From: JAGOUY01 sp964562155
GTDB lineage: Bacteria; Patescibacteriota; Patescibacteriia; 2-12-FULL-60-25
Reading direction: 5' to 3'
Assembly (NCBI GenBank): GCA_964562155.1
Contig: CAZLRU010000020.1
Coordinates: 1-24,486, forward strand
DNA length: 24,486 nt
A program made the translations under genes and the position numbers. Below the pieces are notes generated by a model. That model ran no database searches. It was given only the letters and a program-made list of their open reading frames with translations, and was not told where the DNA came from. This document shows positions 1 to 6,840 of the stretch, in pieces; position 1 is the stretch's first letter; every line of letters begins with the position of its first letter.

Positions 1-20
1 AAATGTCAATATAACTAGCC

Positions 21-50
21 AAAAAACGCCTATTTATATAGGCAGTTTTT
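21..50. terminator. Terminator-like hairpin
   Basis: An A-run, a CGCCTAT/ATAGGCR stem with a short AT loop, and a T-run. The symmetry means it could stop transcription in either direction. No gene is visible to its left, so the gene it serves probably lies outside the window. Confidence 0.6.
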
Positions 51-89
51 GTCTTAAAAAGACACTTGGTCTAAAAAGCGCTTGGATTA

Positions 90-123
90 GATAAAAACAG
101 TGAATCCCACGAGGAGGCGTGGG
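90..123 (-). terminator. Probable terminator of the first minus-strand gene
   Basis: A perfect 6-bp stem, CCCACG (106-111) with CGTGGG (118-123). On the minus strand it is followed by a T-rich stretch at 90-105. It lies about 40 nt past the stop of the gene at 162-590. The T-run is interrupted, so confidence is moderate. Confidence 0.45.
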
Positions 124-161
124 GAGGGGGAGATAGTAGATTTTTACCTATGAGGTGCGCA

Positions 162-590
162 TCAGCCAGGGAATGTGATCATTTGTCCGTTGCGCGTGGG
201 TTCGATGAGAAGGGTGTCGCCGGGATTGATTGCGCAGCACTGGAGTTCAGTGCTCATCCCGGTAAGTATGGCTTGCACCATCTCGGCGCTTGCCACGACG
301 AGTCCACGTCGGGGTTGGTACCGCTCTTTCCAGGCGCGTAAAGCTCGGGTGTAGGCGAAGCTTTTCGCCTCACTGCTTTGGAATCGCGTCTTCATGCACC
401 ACCCTGGGCACAGGGGGGTGAGGTCTACCCTATGTGCGCGTTGCATAGTGAGGACGGTCGCTAGTGTGCTACGAGCATGGTCACAGCAACCGGTCTGCAC
501 CACATAGTCGAAGGGAAAAGCTGTAAGTTCGTCTGAAGGGCGCAAGATTCGGTTTTTCTTGGTCAGATGTGCTACCACGATCAGTGTCAT
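162..590 (-). CDS. Hypothetical protein, unrecognised
   Basis: A 142-residue protein from the ATG at 590. I do not recognise a family. It opens with a hydrophobic strand (MTLIVVAHL), is rich in Arg and Thr, and contains five Cys residues including a CC pair near residue 35 and another CC near residue 120. No signal peptide or membrane segment is visible. A longer reading from a TTG at 695 (177 aa) is possible, but that codon has no Shine-Dalgarno sequence, whereas GAAAGG precedes the ATG at 590. The gene follows a second orphan gene (798-1169) on the same strand, separated by a terminator-like hairpin. Function is unknown. Confidence 0.5.
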   Translation of the reverse strand: MTLIVVAHLTKKNRILRPSDELTAFPFDYVVQTGCCDHARSTLATVLTMQRAHRVDLTPLCPGWCMKTRFQSSEAKSFAYTRALRAWKERYQPRRGLVVASAEMVQAILTGMSTELQCCAINPGDTLLIEPTRNGQMITFPG

Positions 591-713
591 GGCGTTCACG
601 ACCTTTCTCGCTGCGTTCGGGACTGTGATCCGAAGCAGGCGAATGGCATGGATATGCCAGGCGTCTGCTTCGGATAATGGACGAAACGATCTCAAATAGA
701 ACGGAAAAGGTCA

Positions 714-747
714 ACTAAAAAAGATAAGACCTCGTGACGCGAGGGTC
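714..747 (-). terminator. Intrinsic terminator (possible overlapping promoter)
   Basis: On the minus strand, GACCCTCG and CGAGGTC form a stem with a 5-nt loop, followed by TTATCTTTTTT. This suits the end of the gene at 798-1169. The same bases also read as TTGACC (744-749), 17 nt, TATCTT (721-726), which is a possible promoter for the next gene. The two readings cannot be separated from sequence alone. Confidence 0.55.
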
Positions 748-797
748 AACGAGGCGAAGGGGAGGGTGTTGAGCGACGCGCAAGAGGCGTTGTTGGC

Positions 798-1169
798 TCA
801 GTCTTTCTTGAAGGAGATGAGTTGGTCGTTGTTGATCTCGACCGTGAATCCGCTGTCTCGGCAGGTGCTCAGGTGAATGATCATTGACTCGTGGGAATCG
901 CTGCCCGCGAGGAGCTGTAGGCAGATTTCTGGGGCTCTCCTGGTCACGAGCAGGACGTTTTGGGCAGCAGCCCGGAGATTGGCTACTACTTGAGAGACCC
1001 GGGTCTTCTTCTTCGTTGTCCAGTTCGTCAGCGTGGTGATGGGAACGCCGCAGGCGCTTGTGAATCCTCCTATCTCGATATCGTCGTCGATAACGACGAT
1101 GGGAGGGTGCCCATCGGGGCCTACCTCCCAGATCATTTGTCCCTTCGGTACTCGAATGATTCGAATCAT
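798..1169 (-). CDS. Hypothetical protein, unrecognised
   Basis: A 123-residue protein starting at the ATG at 1169, with GAAAGAG about 5 nt upstream. I do not recognise the family. The N-terminal half is beta-rich (IRIIRVPKGQMIWEV, then PPIVVIDDDIEIGG). The C-terminal half has mixed helix and strand with a basic tail. There is no membrane segment and no obvious catalytic motif. It has its own promoter (1223-1251) with a 5' leader of about 45 nt, unlike the leaderless pattern of the housekeeping genes in this window. It may be an accessory gene; function is unknown. Confidence 0.55.
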   Translation of the reverse strand: MIRIIRVPKGQMIWEVGPDGHPPIVVIDDDIEIGGFTSACGVPITTLTNWTTKKKTRVSQVVANLRAAAQNVLLVTRRAPEICLQLLAGSDSHESMIIHLSTCRDSGFTVEINNDQLISFKKD

Positions 1170-1222
1170 TCCGCTCTTTCTCAGTGCTCAGAGGTCCGGA
1201 CATCGGACGTGAGAGTTTAGGA

Positions 1223-1251
1223 AGGGTAAGTAACTTATATAAAATTGTCAA
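1223..1251 (-). promoter_or_regulatory. Promoter for the gene at 798-1169
   Basis: On the minus strand, a perfect TTGACA (1246-1251), a 17-nt AT-rich spacer, and TACCCT (1223-1228, fits TAnnnT). Predicted start is near 1216, giving a leader of about 45 nt before the ATG at 1169. Confidence 0.55.
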
Positions 1252-1253
1252 CA

Positions 1254-1283
1254 TAAAAGACGGACCCGGTGTCCATCTTTTAT
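1254..1283 (-). terminator. Terminator of gmk
   Basis: A stem of AAAAGA-GGAC with GTCC-TCTTTT around a short loop, ending in a T-run on the minus strand. It lies 25 nt past the gmk stop. Near-perfect symmetry makes it able to act in both directions. Confidence 0.65.
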
Positions 1284-1307
1284 TTGGCGTGCTGTTTTTT
1301 GTTTCTT

Positions 1308-1868
1308 CTAGTTTTTGATATGGGATTGTATGTACTCAACGACGTGCTCGAGCGTGTGTTTTAGCTCTCCGTCTTTGTTGTTAACGATCAGTGACGCGAG
1401 ATGCTTATATGCGCGCTCTTCTTGTTCCTTGGCTAAGCGTTTTTCAATTTCTTGTGTCGTTGATCCGCGCTCTTGTAAGCGTCTTAATAAATCCGTGTCA
1501 GGTGCATCGAAGAAGATGATGTTGGCGTCCGGGTGGATGGTTTTTATGGTCTTCGCTCCTTGCACGTCCATGACGATGAGGATTGGTTTGTTGAGGGCGC
1601 GTAATCGTTCCATTTCAGCTTTGCTTGGGCCGTAGAAATTTCCGTAGACATCAGCCCATTCGTAAAAGCCGCCTTGGTCGCGCTTTTGTTCGAACTCTTC
1701 GCGCGTAATAAACCAGTACTGTTTGCCATTCTCTTCGCCGGGGCGCATTGGGCGTGTCGTGGTTGTCACGAAGCGTAACAAGCCTAATGCGTTGTCGAGC
1801 ATGAGAGCGTCTGCGACGGTGGTTTTGCCGGCGCCGGAGAGACCCGTGATGATGAAGAGAGGGGGCAT
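1308..1868 (-). CDS. gmk: Guanylate kinase
   Basis: Guanylate kinase transfers phosphate from ATP to GMP, giving GDP in the cytoplasmic purine nucleotide pathway. The 186-residue length is slightly short for the family. The P-loop GLSGAGKTT is at residues 9-17. The TTRPMRPGE segment, the YWFI..EEF block and FYEWADVYGNFYG match the GMP-binding region, and ILIVMDVQGA matches the Walker B-like strand. C-terminally, RGSTTQEIEKRL is the lid region. The ATG at 1868 has no Shine-Dalgarno sequence. The gene follows the RluD-like gene on the same strand with a 69-nt gap and is probably co-transcribed with it. The gap contains a short repeat (1889-1928). Confidence 0.95.
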   Translation of the reverse strand: MPPLFIITGLSGAGKTTVADALMLDNALGLLRFVTTTTRPMRPGEENGKQYWFITREEFEQKRDQGGFYEWADVYGNFYGPSKAEMERLRALNKPILIVMDVQGAKTIKTIHPDANIIFFDAPDTDLLRRLQERGSTTQEIEKRLAKEQEERAYKHLASLIVNNKDGELKHTLEHVVEYIQSHIKN

Positions 1869-1888
1869 AACGAAAATAGGGAGGAGAG

Positions 1889-1928
1889 TAGGCGGTGGGA
1901 TTGCTTCGCTAGTGGGTGAGTAGCTCGG
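1889..1928 (+). repeat. Short TAGGCGG...GAGTAGCT repeat
   Basis: Begins TAGGCGG, has GCTTCGCT in the middle, and ends GGGTGAGTAGCTCGG. Related strings recur at 18074-18109 (same strand) and, inverted, at 18112-18157. The TAGGCG start resembles the left end of the larger structured elements in this window. Confidence 0.4.
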
Positions 1929-1937
1929 AAAGAACTA

Positions 1938-2948
1938 TTATGACACGCGGAATTCTTCGACGAGAGTGTCGAAGGCGGGATCGCGGGGAAGAGAAAACGT
2001 TTTTTCTTCTTTCGTGGTTGGATCTTGGAAGCTTAGGTGGACGCTTTGTAGCATGAGGCGCGGTGGTTTTACGTTGCGGTTGGTTTTTTTGAGGGTGTAT
2101 AAGGTGTCGCCGATAACGGGTCGTCCAAGAGCGTGCATGTGTGCGCGAATTTGATGGGTGCGGCCTGAGAGAATGTCCAGTTCGACGAGAGTTGCTCCGC
2201 GAAAACGCTCAAGTACATGAAAGTGTGTCCATGCCGCTTTGCCTTCCTCTTCTTGCTCGGGGCGAGCAGCCATACGAGCGGACGTGTTTGATCGAGCGAT
2301 GCGAAATTTAATTTCGCCCTCATCTTTTTCAATCACGCCGTGCACGAGGGCGAGATAGGTTTTTTTGATAATGCGATTACGGAACTGTTCGCGGAATGCG
2401 TCGTAAGCGGCTTGGGTTTTTGCGATGATCATCAAGCCACTCACCTCACGGTCAAGGCGATGAATGATGCCGGGGCGGACGGGGTCTTCACCGACTTTGG
2501 CAATGGAAGGGTTGTGCGCAAGAAGCCAGTCCACGAGCGTTGGCTCTTGATGAACGCTGTCGGCATGTACGAGGAGACCTATGGGCTTATTGATGACGAT
2601 CCAGTCACTTGTTTCTTCCAGGATGGTTGGGTTTGGTACCGGGGCTTGAACGGTGGGTGCGGAGGGTTGTTTTGGATTTTTAAGAGCGCGTTCACGCGCC
2701 GGTTTGCTGCGTGAGCCAAAGCGTTTTTCTTTAAGAGGGGTTTTTTCCAGGGGGGCTTGATCCTCCCAAGCAATAACATCGTTTTCTCTCAAAAAACGAT
2801 GGACCATAGCCTTTTTTCCGTTGACGGTGATTTGTTCCGTCTTGATCATTTTTTGGATTTGGGAACGTGAAACAGCCGGAACATGGGCTACAAGAAAATG
2901 ATCCAGGCGGGAATCGGCGTCGGTTGAGGTGATAGTCCAAGTGGGCAT
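1938..2948 (-). CDS. rluD: RluD-family 23S rRNA pseudouridine synthase
   Basis: An RluA/RluD-family synthase that converts uridines to pseudouridine, most likely in 23S rRNA; the exact target sites cannot be told from sequence. An S4 RNA-binding domain fills residues 1-60 (SRLDHFLVAH...SRSQIQKMI). Next comes a basic, proline-rich linker at about 65-108, longer than usual. The catalytic domain starts near 110 and carries HRLDREVSG at 163-171, with Asp166 as the catalytic residue, then SGRTHQIRAHM and GRPVIGD. The ATG at 2948 has a TAAGAT -10 box only 6 nt upstream and no Shine-Dalgarno sequence, suggesting a leaderless mRNA. It heads a unit with gmk. The symbol is by family; rluC-type specificity is not excluded. 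Confidence 0.88.
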   Translation of the reverse strand: MPTWTITSTDADSRLDHFLVAHVPAVSRSQIQKMIKTEQITVNGKKAMVHRFLRENDVIAWEDQAPLEKTPLKEKRFGSRSKPARERALKNPKQPSAPTVQAPVPNPTILEETSDWIVINKPIGLLVHADSVHQEPTLVDWLLAHNPSIAKVGEDPVRPGIIHRLDREVSGLMIIAKTQAAYDAFREQFRNRIIKKTYLALVHGVIEKDEGEIKFRIARSNTSARMAARPEQEEEGKAAWTHFHVLERFRGATLVELDILSGRTHQIRAHMHALGRPVIGDTLYTLKKTNRNVKPPRLMLQSVHLSFQDPTTKEEKTFSLPRDPAFDTLVEEFRVS

Positions 2949-2954
2949 GGCGGG

Positions 2955-2960
2955 ATCTTA
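2955..2960 (-). promoter_or_regulatory. -10 box of the rluD-like gene
   Basis: TAAGAT on the minus strand, with 6 nt between it and the ATG. No convincing -35 box is seen 17 nt further upstream. The position predicts transcription starting at or next to the start codon. Confidence 0.45.
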
Positions 2961-3008
2961 GCTGAGATTGGGGAAAATTGATAGCCCTGCGGGCGGCAGA
3001 AGAAAAAT

Positions 3009-3146
3009 TAGGCGATGGGCTCTCACAGGGCAGCGTTTTGTCGCCTGCGGAACTTGCTGCATCCTCATGTTTGCTTCGCGTTGGGTATAGATAGCTTCGG
3101 GCAGTCCTCGTCGACAAAACGCTGCCCTGTGAGAGCCCTAGATAGG
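3009..3146 (+). repeat. Structured intergenic element, short subtype, copy A1
   Basis: Starts TAGGCGAT and ends TAGATAGG. The arms at 3017-3043 and 3112-3138 are perfectly complementary over 27 bp. Between them is a 68-nt core (CCTGCGGAACTTGCTGC ... TAGCTTCGGGCAGTCCTCG) that is nearly identical in copy A3 (20116) and diverged in copy A2 (16914), while the arms themselves share little sequence between copies. The left flank GCCCTGCGGGCGGCAGA is shared with A2. A purine-rich tract follows on the right. It sits between the rluD start and the stop of the orphan gene at 3211. Confidence 0.85.
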
Positions 3147-3167
3147 GAGGAGGGGGAGAAAAGGGGT

Positions 3168-3199
3168 GTAAAAAGCAGAAGACCCGCAGAGAGGCGGGT
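3168..3199 (-). terminator. Terminator of the gene at 3211-3669
   Basis: On the minus strand, ACCCGC and GCGGGT form a stem around a 6-nt loop, followed by a T-rich tail (CTTCTGCTTTTT). It starts 12 nt past the stop codon. Confidence 0.65.
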
Positions 3200-3210
3200 A
3201 GGGGGAGGGG

Positions 3211-3669
3211 CTAGGTGATTTCGAATTCGTGGAAGATGGTGAGGCAGATACGGAGGAAGAGGTCATATGCGGCTTGAGCGGCCTCTTTCCAGTGTGGGGT
3301 TGTTCCATTTTGGGCGATGGCGGCCAGACCGCTTTCGAGCTCTTGTATAAGCTCTCCTGGCCAAGCGAAGGTTATCTTGCATCCGTACTTGGCTCTCAGA
3401 TTTCCTTTCCAGCTGATGATGCGCAGGACGCCTGCCATCTCTTCACGCGTTGGTAGGGTCTGAGCGGGAATCAGGTTCGCTCGATCCTTTGGAAGCGCTT
3501 GCGCGATTACCCAAGCGAGTTCGAGGACGTGGGGAAACTCTCCCAGTTCTTCCGGATATTGGCGTGCGAGGTCGGTGGCCTCTCCGAAGAGTACCGGCGC
3601 GCATTCTCGAAGTTCTGCGTAGCCGCGTGTGCTCGGAGGCGGCAGCCAGCCTGGGTTACTTCCGTCCAT
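3211..3669 (-). CDS. Hypothetical protein, unrecognised
   Basis: A 152-residue, mostly helical soluble protein; I do not recognise the family. The N-terminus is proline-rich (NPGWLPPPSTRGY), followed by a helical stretch of acidic and aromatic residues. A central segment (ISWKGNLRAKYGCKITFAWPGEL) looks like a beta pair, and the C-terminal helix ends LFLRICLTIFHEFEIT. There is no signal peptide or clear membrane segment. The ATG at 3669 has GGAG 3 nt upstream. It has its own predicted promoter (3699-3727) with a leader of about 20-25 nt and its own terminator, so it is a free-standing unit diverging from the tRNA gene. Confidence 0.6.
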   Translation of the reverse strand: MDGSNPGWLPPPSTRGYAELRECAPVLFGEATDLARQYPEELGEFPHVLELAWVIAQALPKDRANLIPAQTLPTREEMAGVLRIISWKGNLRAKYGCKITFAWPGELIQELESGLAAIAQNGTTPHWKEAAQAAYDLFLRICLTIFHEFEIT

Positions 3670-3698
3670 GGTGCTCCGATCTGCCGGTTGGCTCTGCT

Positions 3699-3727
3699 AC
3701 GGTATCGAGCGATTCAGTGATCTGCAA
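3699..3727 (-). promoter_or_regulatory. Predicted promoter for the gene at 3211-3669
   Basis: On the minus strand, TTGCAG (3722-3727), a 17-nt spacer, and TACCGT (3699-3704). Its -35 lies only 3 nt from the -35 of the divergent tRNA promoter. Confidence 0.45.
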
Positions 3728-3730
3728 CTT

Positions 3731-3759
3731 TTGACAATACTGCTAAATTTTCATAGCGT
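3731..3759 (+). promoter_or_regulatory. tRNA promoter
   Basis: A perfect TTGACA (3731-3736), a 17-nt spacer, and TAGCGT (3754-3759). Predicted start near 3766, a few bases before the mature tRNA 5' end at 3770. Confidence 0.7.
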
Positions 3760-3769
3760 ATGCACGCGG

Positions 3770-3844
3770 GCGCGCGTAGCTCAGTGGTAGAGCAGGTGTC
3801 TTATACACACCTGGTCGCAGGTTCGATCCCTGCCGCGCGCACCA
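3770..3844 (+). tRNA. tRNA-Ile, anticodon UAU
   Basis: A full cloverleaf. The acceptor is GCGCGCG (3770-3776) with CGCGCGC (3834-3840); the D stem is GCTC/GAGC; the anticodon stem is GGTGT/ACACC with loop CTTATAC; the variable loop is TGGTC; the T arm is GCAGG-TTCGATC-CCTGC; the discriminator is A and CCA is encoded. The loop reads C32 U33 U34 A35 U36 A37 C38, so the anticodon is UAU, which decodes AUA (Ile). Most bacteria read AUA with a lysidine-modified CAU tRNA instead. It has its own promoter and terminator. Confidence 0.92.
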
Positions 3845-3845
3845 C

Positions 3846-3880
3846 GAAAACATCCCACGTTATTTGCGTGGGATGTTTTG
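3846..3880 (+). terminator. tRNA terminator
   Basis: AAAACATCCCACG pairs perfectly with CGTGGGATGTTTT around a short T-rich loop. It starts 2 nt after the tRNA CCA. Confidence 0.85.
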
Positions 3881-3929
3881 CTGTTCTTCCCTTGTTTTAT
3901 CCGTGTTATGCTATCGGCGTCTTTTTTCT

Positions 3930-4358
3930 ATGCAGTACGATCAATTTTTGAAAGAGAGTCCGCCTGGTTGTCCTTTTTGTCGTCATGAGGCATTTGATCC
4001 GACGGTGTTAATTACACAAAATCGCAAAATGCTTTTGACGGTTGCCAAAGCTCCTTATGTGCGAGATCAGCTACTCATTATTCCTAAGCGTCATATTGAG
4101 CGGTTTTCCGATCTCACCTTTCTGGAGCTTTTGTATTATTGGAAAATGATTGTTTGGGCTGAAAAGCGTTTAACATCCCTAGGCTATACAGGTTATTCTC
4201 AATTGTTACGAGAGGGGGATGGAGTGGGTAAATCGATTCCTCATCTCCATTTTCATTTGATCCCCGGTCATGAAGTGCATATTCAGAACTCCACTGTTAA
4301 AAGACGGGTGTTGTCCGTCAAAGAGCTTCGGGCCACGGTCGAACGTTTTTTTAAGTGA
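3930..4358 (+). CDS. HIT-family hydrolase or nucleotidyltransferase
   Basis: A histidine-triad superfamily protein of 142 residues. HIT enzymes hydrolyse or transfer nucleotidyl groups from substrates such as AMP-lysine, AMP-NH2 or dinucleoside polyphosphates. The triad is at residues 105-109 in PHLHFHLIPG, with His109 the expected nucleophile. An N-terminal CPFC pair (14-17) is shared with many bacterial HIT proteins and may bind zinc. DQLLIIPKRH at 46-55 is the usual strand before the helix. I chose the ATG at 3930 because upstream codons fall inside the tRNA terminator. No Shine-Dalgarno sequence is visible; a TATGCT box at 3907-3912 may be its -10. The 3' end overlaps the convergent rsgA by 8 bp. 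Confidence 0.88.
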   Translation: MQYDQFLKESPPGCPFCRHEAFDPTVLITQNRKMLLTVAKAPYVRDQLLIIPKRHIERFSDLTFLELLYYWKMIVWAEKRLTSLGYTGYSQLLREGDGVGKSIPHLHFHLIPGHEVHIQNSTVKRRVLSVKELRATVERFFK

Positions 4359-5361
4359 TCTCTTCAACGATGTTTTGATAGCTTTGCCATCGCCATGGGG
4401 GTAGCTGTTTGTTTGCTATGGCTGTTTGTATCGCGCAGCTTGGCTCTTGGAGATGTTTGCAATCCGAAAAGCGGCACTGTTGCGCGAGTTCCAGAATGTC
4501 AGGGAAGCCGAGGGTGATGTCATCATCATCAACGTGACTTACGTCGAGGGTGCGGATGCCAGGCGTGTCGATAAGGAAGGATTTTGGTTCCCAGATATGG
4601 ATATCGGAGCGAGTGGTGGTGTGTTGGCCTTGGCCTGCGTGCTCGCTCAGTTCTTGGGTTTTTACGTTTGCGTTTGGGAGTAACGCGTTGATCAGCGAAG
4701 ATTTACCGGCTCCACTCTTGCCGAGGAGGATAGCGGTTTTTCCTCTGATGAGAGAGCGAAGCTCATTGATTCCTTGCGCCGTTTTTGGCGAGGTTTCTAT
4801 GACGTGTATGCCCTGTGTGCGATACCAGGCGAGAGCCGGATGACGTTCGTCTGTGAGGTCGACTTTGTTGAGACAGATGATCGGTTCAATCTTTGCAGCC
4901 AGACATAATATAATATAGCGATCGACGAGTTCCGGTTCGAAGGTTGGATTGGTTGCGGTTGCCACGATGACAGCTGCGTCGATATTGGCGGCAATCGTGA
5001 GTGTTTGTTTGTGATGACGGCTGCCGCCCTCGCCCTTTGTGCGCGTGAGTTTTGTGTGGCGAGGCTTGATGGAAAGGATGCGAATAGGGGAGGTATCGAT
5101 GTCTATTTCTACGTTGTCTCCTACGGTTAGTTGGGTTATGAGCGAGAGAGGGGCCGTGCCTTCGTAAACATTATCTCCGATAAGGAGAGAGACTGAGCCA
5201 CCATACACAGAGCTCACAGTGGCGATTGTAGAAGGTTGTTGGTCCGCATTTTCTTTGTCTGTTGTCGCAGAGGATGCCGAACGCAAAATACCCTTTTTTT
5301 GGGCTTTTTTTGCACTTAATTTTGGTTTTTTGTCCCAGGACTCATTGTCATCGTAGAGCAT
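4351..5361 (-). CDS. rsgA: Ribosome small-subunit maturation GTPase RsgA
   Basis: RsgA (YjeQ) is a circularly permuted GTPase that acts in late 30S maturation and checks the decoding site. Of 336 residues, the first 45 are a Lys/Ser-rich extension, followed by an OB fold (about 46-105). The GTPase motifs come in permuted order: NKVD (G4, 165-168), GKSGAGKSS (G1, 214-222), DTPG (G3, 265-268). The C-terminal zinc site is C296, C301, H303 and C309 in CRFSDCKH..EPSC, as expected for the family. The ATG at 5361 is 6 nt after a GACAAT -10 with a TTTACA -35, so the mRNA is probably leaderless. It diverges from the gene at 5437. Confidence 0.95.
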   Translation of the reverse strand: MLYDDNESWDKKPKLSAKKAQKKGILRSASSATTDKENADQQPSTIATVSSVYGGSVSLLIGDNVYEGTAPLSLITQLTVGDNVEIDIDTSPIRILSIKPRHTKLTRTKGEGGSRHHKQTLTIAANIDAAVIVATATNPTFEPELVDRYIILCLAAKIEPIICLNKVDLTDERHPALAWYRTQGIHVIETSPKTAQGINELRSLIRGKTAILLGKSGAGKSSLINALLPNANVKTQELSEHAGQGQHTTTRSDIHIWEPKSFLIDTPGIRTLDVSHVDDDDITLGFPDILELAQQCRFSDCKHLQEPSCAIQTAIANKQLPPWRWQSYQNIVEEIT

Positions 5362-5367
5362 GTGCGT

Positions 5368-5396
5368 ATTGTCTGCGTTGGCTCCCTATCTGTAAA
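5368..5396 (-). promoter_or_regulatory. rsgA promoter
   Basis: On the minus strand, TTTACA (5391-5396), a 17-nt spacer, and GACAAT (5368-5373), with 6 nt to the ATG. It lies back-to-back with the + strand promoter at 5400. Confidence 0.55.
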
Positions 5397-5399
5397 GGG

Positions 5400-5428
5400 T
5401 TGAGTTTGTTTTGGGGTCAGCGTAGGAT
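5400..5428 (+). promoter_or_regulatory. Promoter of the 5437-tsaD unit
   Basis: TTGAGT (5400-5405), a 17-nt spacer, and TAGGAT (5423-5428), with 8 nt to the ATG at 5437. Only 3 nt separate its -35 from the divergent rsgA -35. Confidence 0.55.
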
Positions 5429-5436
5429 GTCTCCAT

Positions 5437-5748
5437 ATGTCGATTGACACTCCTTCATCTACGTCAGAGGCTCCGCATTTTTTGGAAAAGATGGCAACTC
5501 GTTTAAAGGAGTTTGTTCGTTCTCATGACACTTCATCAAGTAAGCCAGAACTATCGTCCGATGAGCTTTCGGAGTTAAAGAAGCGTATAGAGGCACGCTT
5601 TCTTCAGCTTACGCAGATAGATCGCTCAGTCTACAATATTCAGTGGTATTTACATACCCTTGAAGTTTTATCCAAGGATCGTAGGCCGGATGAAGCTCTG
5701 CTCGAATTTGAAGCGTTGATGGATGGCCTTGTTGCGCATAAGGACTAA
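5437..5748 (+). CDS. Small helical hypothetical protein upstream of tsaD
   Basis: A 103-residue acidic, soluble, predominantly helical protein. After a Ser/Thr-rich start, residues 12-30 and 42-80 look like amphipathic helices (EKMATRLKEFVRSH; SELKKRIEARFLQLTQ), and the C-terminus is another acidic helix. I do not recognise a family. It is not TsaB: it is far too short and lacks an ASKHA fold signature. The stop is 14 nt before tsaD on the same strand, so the two are very likely co-transcribed from the promoter at 5400-5428. The start has a -10 box 8 nt upstream and no Shine-Dalgarno sequence. Confidence 0.75.
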   Translation: MSIDTPSSTSEAPHFLEKMATRLKEFVRSHDTSSSKPELSSDELSELKKRIEARFLQLTQIDRSVYNIQWYLHTLEVLSKDRRPDEALLEFEALMDGLVAHKD

Positions 5749-5762
5749 GGATAAGGCATTGT

Positions 5763-6839
5763 ATGGATGATTTGGTGCGAATCTTGGGCGTTGAGACCAG
5801 TTGTGATGAGACGGCTGTGGCTGTTTTAGAAGTGGGGGGGTCTCGTGATAGAGGTTCTTTGTCGCGTGTGCGCGTTGTCTCTAGCCTTGTTTCTTCCCAG
5901 ATCCCGAATCATCAAAAATATGGAGGAGTGGTGCCGGAAGTGGCGGCACGTTCGCATGTACCGGAGACGGTTTCTCTGATTGCTCAGACACTTGATCGTA
6001 CACCGCTTGAAACGATTGATGCGATTGCGGTGACGCGTGGACCTGGACTTGCAACGGCACTCAGGGTTGGGGTTGAGGCGGCGCGTACGTTGGCTGCTTT
6101 TTCCGGTAAACCGTTGATTGGTGTTAATCATTTGGAGGGGCATATTGCTTCTGCCTGGTTGAACGAAGATAATCGACAGCAGTGGAACTTTCCGCTACTT
6201 GTGTTAACGGTTTCCGGTGGACATACGGACCTGGTGCTTGCGAAGGATTATTGTCGATATCGGCTCGTTGGTCGTACGCGTGATGATGCGGCGGGAGAAG
6301 CGTTTGATAAATCCGCTCGCTTGATGGGCATGCTTTATCCTGGTGGGCCAAAGATTGCCAAGCTGGCGGAGATGGGTGATCCGAAGGCCTATGCTTTGCC
6401 TCGGCCTATGCTTCACGATAAGACGCTGGACTTTAGTTTTAGCGGGCTTAAGACGGCGGTGAGAACGTTATGGGAGTCGTTGTCGGAACGGCCTGTGTAT
6501 AATGAGGCGCAGCCATCAAAGATCTTGTGTGATGTGGCTGCGTCTTTGCAGGCAGCGATTGTTGAAGTGTTGGTAGAAAAAACCTTGGTTGCCGCCAAAA
6601 AATATCGTGTTAAAGCGGTGTGTGTGGTGGGTGGGGTGTCGGCGAATATGTGTTTGCGCGAACAATTGCGTGTACGTTTACGTGCCGAGCTTCCGGAGGT
6701 TGCTTATCTGCCTTCTGATAGAAGCTATGTAACAGATAACGCCGCCATGATTGCAGCGGCGGGGTACTGGCGTTATCTGAGGAAGGATTTTGTTGACTGG
6801 AAGAGGGTTGAGGTGAGGCCGGAGTGGGGGTTGGATTAA
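5763..6839 (+). CDS. tsaD: tRNA t6A37 threonylcarbamoyltransferase TsaD
   Basis: TsaD transfers threonylcarbamoyl from TC-AMP to A37 of ANN-decoding tRNAs, working with TsaB and TsaE. The 358 residues are near family length. ILGVETSCDETAVA is at 7-20; metal-binding His123 and His127 lie in NHLEGHIASA; SGGHTDLV is at 151-158; the nucleotide-binding GGVSAN is at 290-295; and DNAAMIAAAG, with the third metal ligand Asp325, is near the C-terminus. An AAGG-type Shine-Dalgarno precedes the ATG. The stop is 1 nt before a long structured repeat that separates tsaD from tsaE. TsaB is not in this window. Substrates include the tRNA-Ile(UAU) class seen at 3770. Confidence 0.96.
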   Translation: MDDLVRILGVETSCDETAVAVLEVGGSRDRGSLSRVRVVSSLVSSQIPNHQKYGGVVPEVAARSHVPETVSLIAQTLDRTPLETIDAIAVTRGPGLATALRVGVEAARTLAAFSGKPLIGVNHLEGHIASAWLNEDNRQQWNFPLLVLTVSGGHTDLVLAKDYCRYRLVGRTRDDAAGEAFDKSARLMGMLYPGGPKIAKLAEMGDPKAYALPRPMLHDKTLDFSFSGLKTAVRTLWESLSERPVYNEAQPSKILCDVAASLQAAIVEVLVEKTLVAAKKYRVKAVCVVGGVSANMCLREQLRVRLRAELPEVAYLPSDRSYVTDNAAMIAAAGYWRYLRKDFVDWKRVEVRPEWGLD

Positions 6840-6840
6840 T

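Noticed and set aside
744..749. A confident promoter for the gene at 162-590
   Set aside because: The TTGACC/TATCTT pair coincides with a hairpin and T-run that read better as the terminator of the upstream gene; noted only as an alternative.
3760..3951. A 63-codon open frame over the tRNA (SSVVEQ... reading)
   Set aside because: This is the typical translation of a tRNA gene body.
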